A stretch of 47,338 nt of DNA from Candidatus Geothermarchaeota archaeon. GTDB taxonomy: Archaea; Thermoproteota; Nitrososphaeria; Geothermarchaeales; JDFR-13. Shown piece by piece: positions 32,553 through 39,920 of this stretch. The translations under genes were made by a program, and so were the position numbers. Under the pieces are notes generated by a model. That model saw nothing but the letters and a program-made list of their open reading frames with translations. It was not told the origin of the DNA and did no database searches. The stretch lies in contig WAKC01000043.1 in the NCBI GenBank assembly GCA_015523605.1, positions 1 to 47,338 on the forward strand, given 5' to 3'. The stretch's first letter is position 1. Each line of letters begins with the position of its first letter.

Positions 32553-33410
32553 ATGTCTGGCAAGAGTTTTAAGGTTTATAGTGTTGAGGAGGTTAGTCGT
32601 GTAGCACCTAAACTTTTTGGTATTCCATCTGGTGTAGAGGGTCTTGATAATTTATTCTTCAAGGTTGACTTCTCAGATGGTAAAGCTGTTAAGAAGCCTT
32701 TGGGTGGAATCCCCTATCTATCTGTATTGAATATTACTGGGGTGGCTGATACTGGTAAGAGCCTTATGGTCGAGCAATTTGCCGTGAGGCAGGCTAATGA
32801 TGGATATAAAACCATATTTGTAACGGTTGAGACGCCCAAGGAGTTCGTTGTCCAAAGCCTTCTCTATAGGGCTCAGGCTATGGGATTAGATGTTGAGAAG
32901 GTTAAGCAGAATCTCTTTGTCATCGATGCAGCATCGGATACTAGGCTCAGAGAGGATGTAGACTATCTACTTGATACCTTGGCATATGGAATTAGAGAAT
33001 ATAACGTCAAATCCGTAGTTATAGATAGTGTAACAGGACTTTTCGAGGCTAAAGAGGTTCTGGCACGTTCTATAGTGAGGAAGATATACAACTTCCTTAA
33101 GAGGTGGAGACAGACGAGCTTATTAGTTAGTCAGAAACGCTCTGCTTCTGAAGAGATGAGTGCGGAAGCTGCTGGTGGATATGGAGTGGCTCATATAGTG
33201 GATGGAACACTCGTCTTATATAAGAAGCTTATAATGACTAAGTATGATGTATCTACCTTCAATCTTCCAATGGGGAGTGTTATAAGGCTTTTCAGGATAG
33301 ATGGCTGTAGGATGGCTGGGCACGATACGAGGACTTATGTCATGGAGATTACTGAGACGGGTTTGGTGAAGATAATCGCTCCTCTGGATGAGTGGCTTAG
33401 GAGTAGATAG
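32553..33410 (+). CDS. Single-domain KaiC-like RecA-superfamily ATPase
   Basis: A 285-residue ATPase of the archaeal KaiC/RadA-like group. Walker A is GVADTGKS (residues 63-70) after the strand LSVLNIT. A catalytic-Glu region follows (TIFVTVETPKEFVVQSLLYRA), then Walker B SVVIDSVTG and SLLVSQKRSASEEMSAEAAG. One KaiC domain only, unlike the clock protein. The tracked start at 32520 is upstream; ATG 32553 begins MSGKSFK and follows a GGGGTGTGAG ribosome-binding sequence. The 206-residue HTH protein two genes downstream resembles a family that usually neighbours KaiC-like proteins, suggesting a signalling or regulatory module. Confidence 0.85.
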   Translation: MSGKSFKVYSVEEVSRVAPKLFGIPSGVEGLDNLFFKVDFSDGKAVKKPLGGIPYLSVLNITGVADTGKSLMVEQFAVRQANDGYKTIFVTVETPKEFVVQSLLYRAQAMGLDVEKVKQNLFVIDAASDTRLREDVDYLLDTLAYGIREYNVKSVVIDSVTGLFEAKEVLARSIVRKIYNFLKRWRQTSLLVSQKRSASEEMSAEAAGGYGVAHIVDGTLVLYKKLIMTKYDVSTFNLPMGSVIRLFRIDGCRMAGHDTRTYVMEITETGLVKIIAPLDEWLRSR

Positions 33411-33450
33411 ACCCTCGATTAAATTATATTCCACATCTTAATTTTTGGGG

Positions 33451-34506
33451 ATGACGAAGATAGTAAAACTTGATGAATCGAATTTTATGGAGGTTGTGGA
33501 GGAGGCCTCCGAAGTATTATCTAAGGGAGGGCTTGTTGTCTTTCCAACCGAGACTGTATATGGATTGGGTGCAGATGCATATAATACAGAGGCTGTAAAA
33601 AGGATTTTCCATGTTAAGGGGAGGCCGTTTGATAATCCTTTGATAGTCCATATATCAGACTTGGAGATGTTTTATAGAATTTCTAGAGATGTTCCAGACA
33701 AGGTTTTGGATATTGTTAGGAGGCTCTGGCCAGGGCCTTTCACGGTAGTTGTCTATAGGGGTGATATACCTCCGGAGGTATCAGCCGGCTTAGATACTGT
33801 GGCTGTCAGGATGCCGGCCCATCCCTTCGCCCTTAAGATGATTGAATGTCTCGGTCATCCCGTTGCCGCTCCAAGTGCTAATAAATCTGGACGCCCAAGC
33901 CCTACCAAGGCTGAACATGCTATAGAGGATCTCAAGGGTGAGGTTGAGCTTATAATCGATGCAGGAGAGACGTTATATGGTGTTGAATCAACTGTTATAG
34001 ATTTTACCAGTGATCCACCGATCCTCCTTAGGCCTGGGCCTCTAACACCTGAGGAGCTTAAGTCTTCACTTGGAATTGAAATCCATATCCCAGATTTTGT
34101 TAAGAAGGCTGTCAAGGTAGACAGGCCTAGGTCACCGGGTATGAAGTATAGGCATTATGCTCCGGAGGCTAGGTTGATATTGGTGGAGTCTAAGGACTAT
34201 AAAGACCTAAAAGATTTGGCTATGGCTGTGGTGGATATCGCCAAAAAATATTTAAATAGTTATAAGGTAGGTGTTTTAGCGTCAGATGAGACTATGCATC
34301 TATATAGAGATTTGGGGATACCGATCTTGAGTTATGGCTCTAGGAGTGACCTATATACTATCGCGAAGAACCTTTTCAGGAGGTTGAGGGAGATGGATAG
34401 TCTTGGAGTGGATATAATAATTACTGAAGGGTTTAGGGATGAAGGACTCGGACTAACTATAATGAATAGGCTTAGAAAGGCCGCCTCAGAAATTATTCAT
34501 ATTTGA
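33451..34506 (+). CDS. sua5: L-threonylcarbamoyladenylate synthase, Sua5 (YrdC domain plus C-terminal Sua5 domain)
   Basis: A 351-residue enzyme making threonylcarbamoyl-AMP from threonine, bicarbonate and ATP, the first step of t6A modification at position 37 of ANN-decoding tRNAs. The YrdC core shows VVFPTETVYGLGADAYN, IFHVKGRPFDNPLIVHI, LWPGPFTVV, AVRMPAHPFA and APSANKSGRPSPT. The linker SPGMKYRHYAPEA, with the SPGMKYRHYAP signature that closes the active site, joins the C-terminal Sua5 domain. The tracked TTG start at 33445 precedes ATG 33451, which is preferred. Confidence 0.95.
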   Translation: MTKIVKLDESNFMEVVEEASEVLSKGGLVVFPTETVYGLGADAYNTEAVKRIFHVKGRPFDNPLIVHISDLEMFYRISRDVPDKVLDIVRRLWPGPFTVVVYRGDIPPEVSAGLDTVAVRMPAHPFALKMIECLGHPVAAPSANKSGRPSPTKAEHAIEDLKGEVELIIDAGETLYGVESTVIDFTSDPPILLRPGPLTPEELKSSLGIEIHIPDFVKKAVKVDRPRSPGMKYRHYAPEARLILVESKDYKDLKDLAMAVVDIAKKYLNSYKVGVLASDETMHLYRDLGIPILSYGSRSDLYTIAKNLFRRLREMDSLGVDIIITEGFRDEGLGLTIMNRLRKAASEIIHI

Positions 34507-34631
34507 TCTACTTTGAAAATCTAACAATCAGCTTTTCATCATGGATTTTTGATAAAAAACGGTTTTATGAAATTTTGAAAAAGTAAAATTTAAATATTTA
34601 GTTTAATTATCCGAATATATGGTGATGAGGG

Positions 34632-35252
34632 ATGATAATGGAGATTAAACCTCCTAAGGATGTTGATGCTGAGAGGGAGGAGAAGGTTCTTAAGATGTTG
34701 GTAGAGGCTATGAAGATCATGGGCGGGCCTAAGAAACTCGCTGGTATGAGAAATTTGACTTGGCTTCCAAGTCTAATCCGGGCTATGTATGCAATTCTGT
34801 TGAAGGAGGCTGGATATACTTATGAGCAGATAGCTGAGAAGCTGGGTATTACAAGGGCTACTGTGGAGAAGATGTTGACAGCTGATGAAGAGGCGGTTAA
34901 GAAGAAGATCGAGGGTCTTACTGAGGAGGATATCGATGAGCATGTCGCAGGTGGAATCGCTAAGCTAGCCTATAAGGAGATGAGGAGGAGGGGTGTTGAG
35001 GAGGAGATAGAGAGTATAACAACAACCTCTGGAGCCCTCGGTATCGACTGGCCGGTGAGAATAGCATCAATGCTTAGAGGTGTAGATTTCCCAGTAGACC
35101 AGGAAATATTACTTGAAAAACTGTCCGGAACTAAGATCATGGGTATCCCAGTTGAAGAGGTAATAAGTAACATTGAGTATCCAGTTGTATCTCCGGTCGA
35201 CCTAGTTAAAAAGATTTCAGAGTATCTTAGGAAGACGGGTAAGGTTAAGTAG
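34632..35252 (+). CDS. HTH protein of the near-KaiC regulatory family
   Basis: A 206-residue protein with a helix-turn-helix at about residues 50-85 (EAGYTYEQIAEKLGITRATVEKMLTAD). Ahead of it lies a conserved-looking PKKLAGMRNLTWLPSLIRAM, and after it a charged helical middle and a C-terminal domain (LGIDWPVRIASMLRGVDFPV). From memory it resembles the archaeal 'near-KaiC' domain, which tends to be encoded beside single-domain KaiC-like ATPases; such an ATPase lies two genes upstream. It probably binds DNA or relays a signal. The leader GGTGATGAGGG precedes ATG 34632; ATG 34638 is an alternative. Confidence 0.7.
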   Translation: MIMEIKPPKDVDAEREEKVLKMLVEAMKIMGGPKKLAGMRNLTWLPSLIRAMYAILLKEAGYTYEQIAEKLGITRATVEKMLTADEEAVKKKIEGLTEEDIDEHVAGGIAKLAYKEMRRRGVEEEIESITTTSGALGIDWPVRIASMLRGVDFPVDQEILLEKLSGTKIMGIPVEEVISNIEYPVVSPVDLVKKISEYLRKTGKVK

Positions 35253-35320
35253 CTAGGCTAGTTGACATGGATTCCTTCCCCCTTCTATCTTTATAGGAGT
35301 TATAGGATATTCTTCGTTAT

Positions 35321-35379
35321 AGGGAATGATGTTAAGAGGGTCGACTGAGTAGGGATGATAATTTACCCGTCTGACCCCT
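35321..35379 (+). ncRNA. Candidate box C/D guide sRNA 3, upstream of EF-2
   Basis: Terminal strand AGGG, box C ATGATGT (35326-35332), a 12-nt guide (taagagggtcga), box D' CTGA (35345-35348), a 6-nt spacer, C' ATGATAA (35355-35361), a 9-nt guide (tttacccgt), box D CTGA (35371-35374), then CCCT closing the stem. All four boxes are within one mismatch of consensus and the spacing is typical. A ctttatagg TATA-like element lies about 30 nt upstream. The rest of the 35253-35519 gap holds the EF-2 promoter and leader. Confidence 0.72.
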
Positions 35380-35507
35380 CAAAACCATTATCAACAGTTT
35401 TTTGGTAGAGACTTTGTCATTAGAGAGAAGGGAGATTTTCTGTGTAGGATATAAATACTATCTGTTTATAATATTTACATCAACGTAGATTATTCATGTT
35501 GTGTAAT

Positions 35508-35513
35508 GGGGTG
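35508..35513 (+). promoter_or_regulatory. GGGGTG ribosome-binding site of EF-2
   Basis: GGGGTG six bases before the EF-2 ATG pairs with the archaeal 16S 3' end (CACCTCC, from general knowledge). Similar GGGGTG leaders precede the KaiC-like and pyrophosphatase genes, so this appears to be the genome's strong ribosome-binding sequence. Confidence 0.6.
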
Positions 35514-35519
35514 TATTGA

Positions 35520-37733
35520 ATGCCTAGGTATAAGCAGACACAAGAGATATTGAAGATACTGGGTGATAGGGAACTGGTCAGGAATATTGGTATTATTGCA
35601 CATGTAGATCATGGAAAGACTACACTGACTGATTCCCTCCTAGCTGCATCTGGGCTTTTAAGCCCTACAGTAGCGGGTGAGGCTAGGGCTCTAGACTATC
35701 TTGAGGAGGAGCAGAAGAGAGGCATCACAATAAAAACTGCAAACATTAGCTTGCTCCATGACTATGGAGATAAGAGCTATGTCATCAACCTTATTGATAC
35801 ACCTGGACATGTAGATTTTACTGGTAAGGTTACCCGTGCCTTAAGGGCTATTGATGGTGCTGTGGTTGTTGTTGATGCTGTTGAGGAGGTTATGGTTCAG
35901 ACTGAGACCGTTACAAGGCAGGCTTTGGGTGAGAGGGTAAAGCCGGTTCTCTTTATAAATAAGGTGGATAGGCTTATAACCGAGCTTAGACTGGGGCCTA
36001 AGGATATTCAGAAGAAGCTCGCCAGGATTATTGATAGGTTTAACAAGTTGATTGATATCTTTGGTGAGCCGGAATTTAAGGATAGGTGGAAGGTTAGGCC
36101 GGATCTAAACAATGTGGCTTTTGGTTCGGCTAAGGATAAGTGGGGCTTTACCTTGAAGCAGGCTATGGAGAAGGGTATGACATTCAATGACGTCCTTAAC
36201 TTCTATACAGAGGGTAGGCTTGACGAGTTGAGGGAGTTGTTCCCGGTACATAAGGCAGTTCTTGATATGGTTATCGAGCATATCCCTAATCCTAAGGTTG
36301 CTCAGAAATATAGGCTTCCCAAGATATGGAAAGGGGATTTGAATAGTGAAGTGGGTCAGGCTATGTTAAATTGTGATGAGAATGGTCCCGTGGCATTCAT
36401 GGTTACCAATGTCATGGTTGATGAGAGAGCCGGCCTCGTAGCTACAGGTAGGTTATTATCTGGTACTCTAAGGCCGGGTCAAGAGGTCTATCTTATCAAC
36501 AAGGGTGTAAAGGATAGGATCTTGCAGGTCGGGATGTATATGGGTCCATATAGGGAAGTTGTTGACCATATGATAGCTGGTAATATCCCGGCTGTCTTGG
36601 GTCTCGAGGGTGTTACAGCTGGTGAGACTGTAACTACATTGCCTGATATGGTTCCCTTTGAGAGCATTAAATACATTTCTGAACCTGTTGTAACCGTTGC
36701 TATCGAGCCTAAGAATACTAGGGACCTACCTAAACTTATCAATGCATTGCGTAAGCTGGCTATAGAAGACCCGAATCTAAAAGTGTCTATTAATGAGGAG
36801 ACTGGTGAATACCTTATCTCTGGTATGGGCACGCTACATATCGAGGTTAGTATACATTTCCTTCAGGATATGGGTCTAGAGGTCATTACATCTCCACCAA
36901 TAGTAGTTTATAGGGAGACTATAACCAAGAGGAGCCCAATATTCCCTGGAAAATCGCCTAACAAACACAATAGGATTAAACTCTATCTTGATAAGCTCTC
37001 CGACGATCTAGTCAATCTAATCACCTCGGGAGAGATTACCGACAGAACACCTAGGAGGGAGCTCCAGAAGATATTGATGGAGCATGGCTGGAGTGCCGAG
37101 GAAGCGAGGCGTGTATGGGCTGTGGATAATGAAAGGGGTAATATACTAGTTGATATGACCAAGGGTGTCCAGTATTTACAGGAGTCTAAGCAGATGCTTA
37201 TAAGCGCCTTCTACGACTTTGTGAAGGAGGGTGCATTATGTAGGGAGCCAGTTAGAGGTGTGAAAGTCGTAATTGTAGATGCTGAGTTCCACGAGGATCC
37301 GGCACATAGGACATTGGCCCAGGTAGTGCCTATGATGCATAGAGCCCTTCTAGGCGGTGAGTTGGCGGCAGAGCCAAGTCTATATGAACCTATAATGAAG
37401 ATTCAGGTTCAAGTCCCAACAGAGTTTATAGGCGCGGTGACGAGTGTATTAGCGAGTAAGAGGGGTCAAGTTACAAATATTGACCAGAGAGAGTATTATG
37501 CGGTTGTAAACGGTTATATCCCAGTATCTGAGACCTTTGACTTGGCACCTGTATTAAGAGGTGCGACTCAGGGTAGGGCTTTCTGGCAGAGCCAGTTTAG
37601 TCATTGGCAGTTGGTCCCCAAGAGCTTACTTCCAGAGCTTGTAAAGTCTATAAGGACTAGGAAGGGACTACCTGAGAGTCCACCGAGTTACGAAGAGTTT
37701 ATCCCACCAGGAGAGACGGTAGAGGTTGTTTAA
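35520..37733 (+). CDS. fusA: Translation elongation factor 2 (aEF-2) with altered diphthamide loop
   Basis: A 737-residue GTPase that drives ribosomal translocation. The G domain shows AHVDHGKTT (G1), the RGITIKTA switch I region, DTPGHVDF (G3) and NKVDRL (G4). Domains II-V follow in the standard order, with GMGTLHIEVS in domain III and RGATQGRAFWQSQFSHW near the C terminus. In domain IV the diphthamide loop reads FHEDPAHRTLAQ: the target His is kept (His596), but the normally conserved Gly-Pro after HR is replaced by Thr-Leu. Length is normal and the gene otherwise intact. It is a single gene here, not in a str operon. Confidence 0.97.
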   Translation: MPRYKQTQEILKILGDRELVRNIGIIAHVDHGKTTLTDSLLAASGLLSPTVAGEARALDYLEEEQKRGITIKTANISLLHDYGDKSYVINLIDTPGHVDFTGKVTRALRAIDGAVVVVDAVEEVMVQTETVTRQALGERVKPVLFINKVDRLITELRLGPKDIQKKLARIIDRFNKLIDIFGEPEFKDRWKVRPDLNNVAFGSAKDKWGFTLKQAMEKGMTFNDVLNFYTEGRLDELRELFPVHKAVLDMVIEHIPNPKVAQKYRLPKIWKGDLNSEVGQAMLNCDENGPVAFMVTNVMVDERAGLVATGRLLSGTLRPGQEVYLINKGVKDRILQVGMYMGPYREVVDHMIAGNIPAVLGLEGVTAGETVTTLPDMVPFESIKYISEPVVTVAIEPKNTRDLPKLINALRKLAIEDPNLKVSINEETGEYLISGMGTLHIEVSIHFLQDMGLEVITSPPIVVYRETITKRSPIFPGKSPNKHNRIKLYLDKLSDDLVNLITSGEITDRTPRRELQKILMEHGWSAEEARRVWAVDNERGNILVDMTKGVQYLQESKQMLISAFYDFVKEGALCREPVRGVKVVIVDAEFHEDPAHRTLAQVVPMMHRALLGGELAAEPSLYEPIMKIQVQVPTEFIGAVTSVLASKRGQVTNIDQREYYAVVNGYIPVSETFDLAPVLRGATQGRAFWQSQFSHWQLVPKSLLPELVKSIRTRKGLPESPPSYEEFIPPGETVEVV

Positions 37734-37859
37734 TCCTCTACCCCTATATATCCCATTCTCATTAAAACAGCCTATGTTCTACCATAGAAACTCTTAGAAT
37801 ATAGGTATAAAGAAAAAAGGGGTAAAAAGTTAAGTTGATGATATAAACTGAGGGTTGTT

Positions 37860-38834
37860 CTAGGGTTGCCCCTCTTCCTCCTCCATATATCTATCTACAA
37901 GTTCTTTAAGCTCTTCTACAGACTTGACTCCAAAGTCGTTTAACAACGCCTTACATCTATTCCTAACCGTTACCTCTGTTATATCAGCTGCATTCGCTAT
38001 GTCTCTCTGGGTAACTCTTATACCGTTTATAAGGGCTGCATAATATACTGCTGCAGCAGCCAATCCAACGGGGTCTTTACCAGCTGTTATCTTCATCTTC
38101 TTAGCTAGTCTAATGATCTTCTCAGCATAAATAGTTACTTTAGAAGGGAATCCGGCCTCTAAGGATATCGCCTGGATATATGCTACAGGGTCTATAACTG
38201 GAGGTTTTATCCCGAGGGTTTTGATAAGGAGTCTATAGCATCTTCCAAGCTCCTTCTTATCTATACCAGCAACCTTGGCCATCTGTTTCTGAGTCCTTGG
38301 GTTATCCAACTCTCGGAGGGCGAGATATAGGCTTGCGGCGACTATACTGTTTATAGCCCTACCCCTCACCAAATCCTTCTCAAGAGCCTGCCTATATATC
38401 TCGGCGGCCCTCTCCAATATGTGTTTGGGGACATTTAACTTCTCCCCTAGCTTCTGGAGGGTATTCAATGCATTCTGGAGATTCCTATCATGACTAGATA
38501 CAGATATGGTACGGCTTATCCAAGTCCTCACCCTCTGGATATCCTTCCTCCTAGTCTCAGAAATCTTTACACCCCTCTCATAACCCTGATAATTTATATT
38601 TCCAAGTACAGATCCCAGACCTCTATCTGCGATTAACGCGGTCTGAGGCGGCCCAGCTCTAGACCTGTCTACCTCATCTCCCTCAAAACTTCTCCATTCG
38701 GGACCAAGATCTAGATTCGATACTTTAGCTACGTAGCCGCAAGTCTTACAAATCACTTCACCAGTGGTCTTCTGATAGATGAAATGTGTTCCCCCACAGG
38801 TGGGACATTTCTCAACTCCGAATATACCCACCAC
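37860..38834 (-). CDS. tfb: Transcription initiation factor B (TFB)
   Basis: A 324-residue archaeal TFIIB homologue that binds TBP-TATA/BRE and recruits RNA polymerase. The N-terminal zinc ribbon is CPTCGG...CKTCGYV. The B-finger/linker region (GPEWRSFEGDEVDRSRAGPP) is intact. Two cyclin repeats follow (RTWISRTISVSSHDRNLQNA onward, and DPVAYIQAISLEAGFPSKV onward), the second ending in an HTH (ITQRDIANAADITEVTVRNR-like). Standard length. It is the only TFB visible in the window, so I cannot say whether paralogues exist. Confidence 0.97.
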   Translation of the reverse strand: MVGIFGVEKCPTCGGTHFIYQKTTGEVICKTCGYVAKVSNLDLGPEWRSFEGDEVDRSRAGPPQTALIADRGLGSVLGNINYQGYERGVKISETRRKDIQRVRTWISRTISVSSHDRNLQNALNTLQKLGEKLNVPKHILERAAEIYRQALEKDLVRGRAINSIVAASLYLALRELDNPRTQKQMAKVAGIDKKELGRCYRLLIKTLGIKPPVIDPVAYIQAISLEAGFPSKVTIYAEKIIRLAKKMKITAGKDPVGLAAAAVYYAALINGIRVTQRDIANAADITEVTVRNRCKALLNDFGVKSVEELKELVDRYMEEEEGQP

Positions 38835-38960
38835 TATCTCCCCATAAAATATAAATATAGGCTATTTGATTGAAACACTTATATATAAATCATGATATAT
38901 ACTATTGAACATGATGCTATGCTTGTATAGATTTATTACGTTATCTCAGATATTCAAGAT

Positions 38961-39797
38961 ATGAGTGGTATGAAAAAAGTTGCATTAGTATTTTTTATGA
39001 TTCTGATGGTTATGCCTTTAGAGGCCTATGCCCTCAACCCCCAGATATTCTATAAAAGTGTTTATGTATATGGTTCAGATGAATATGTTGATCCAGTTAT
39101 GGATATTCTTGATGAGGTTATGCTTCTCGATTCGAATGTTAAGCTAATTGATGAGATTAGATCTAAGAATGACTTGACAGGAGTAGATATTCTTATATAT
39201 GTTCCTCAAGGGAATGATATTGGTAGTAGGGAGATACAATTAGTCTCTGAATGGATTTTACTGGGGGGTAAGCTTTTGCTAGTTTTTGCTCCTGATTCTA
39301 AGGAGGAGGAAGCTAATGTAAATGAATTGATGGAGGCTATTGGCTCGTCAATCAGATTTAAGTATTTCTATAGTGGGCATATACTTACTTATAGGTTTGA
39401 GGTCTTCGGTGAGGTTAACGAGTATAGATTCGATCCAGATATCTATAATCTTGAATTGAGGATTAGTGTGAGTAGCCTGGTATATACGGTTAAAGATGAT
39501 TATTTATTGGGATCTGGAGGGCTCGTCTTTATAGGGGATACGAGAGTTCCATGGATATTGGTTGAATATCTAGCTGCATATTCAGATCTTTTTACATGGT
39601 ATTATAGTAAGATTATAGGGCTTTCTTTCTCTGTAGATAGTATCTCTCAGGATGACGGTTTCAAAACACTATTCATTGAATTATTGAGTTTAGGTATAAC
39701 TCCATATCTAAATCCAAATCTCTATAGTATAAGTCTCACCCTACTAACTGGTGTCTTGGCGGTTGCTGCTTATGCATCTGTAAAGATATATGGGTAG
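38961..39797 (+). CDS. Exported protein with GATase-like domain and C-terminal anchor
   Basis: A 278-residue protein with a signal peptide (VALVFFMILMVMPLEAYA), a luminal domain and a final hydrophobic helix (LTLLTGVLAVAAYASVKI). The pattern SVYVYGSDEYVDP, then TGVDILIYVPQGND and SEWILLGGKLLLVFAP parallels the protein at 17834-18991 (VDVLLIGQPN, LTSWFAQGDKVVWVAA). It thus belongs to the same DUF4350/IFT52-like fold group, but lacks the coiled coil. No enzymatic residues are obvious. ATG 38961 is tracked; ATG 38970 is equally possible. Function unknown. Confidence 0.65.
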   Translation: MSGMKKVALVFFMILMVMPLEAYALNPQIFYKSVYVYGSDEYVDPVMDILDEVMLLDSNVKLIDEIRSKNDLTGVDILIYVPQGNDIGSREIQLVSEWILLGGKLLLVFAPDSKEEEANVNELMEAIGSSIRFKYFYSGHILTYRFEVFGEVNEYRFDPDIYNLELRISVSSLVYTVKDDYLLGSGGLVFIGDTRVPWILVEYLAAYSDLFTWYYSKIIGLSFSVDSISQDDGFKTLFIELLSLGITPYLNPNLYSISLTLLTGVLAVAAYASVKIYG

Positions 39798-39876
39798 TGC
39801 CTTGAATCTTTTAATCGTATCTTTAAATATTAATATTTATAAACTATAGAGGGAATTCATACAATATACTCTCAGT

Positions 39877-39897
39877 AGAACATTATTATAATGTTCT
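39877..39897. promoter_or_regulatory. Perfect 21-bp palindrome upstream of the H+-pyrophosphatase gene
   Basis: Arms AGAACATTAT and ATAATGTTCT flank a single central T. The palindrome ends 23 bp before the ATG at 39921, where a regulator would interfere with initiation. It is AT-rich, but 10 perfect pairs around one base is unlikely by chance. Operator function is inferred. Confidence 0.5.
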
Positions 39898-39920
39898 AAT
39901 CGGAATATGGGGTGGCGTGA

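Noticed and set aside
34530-34550. Minus-strand ATGATGA followed by CTGA upstream of the HTH gene
   Set aside because: Only 4 nt separate the boxes, there is no second pair and no closing stem.
37830-37855. TTGATGA...CTGA after the EF-2 gene
   Set aside because: Only 6 nt between boxes, no C'/D' pair and no closing stem.
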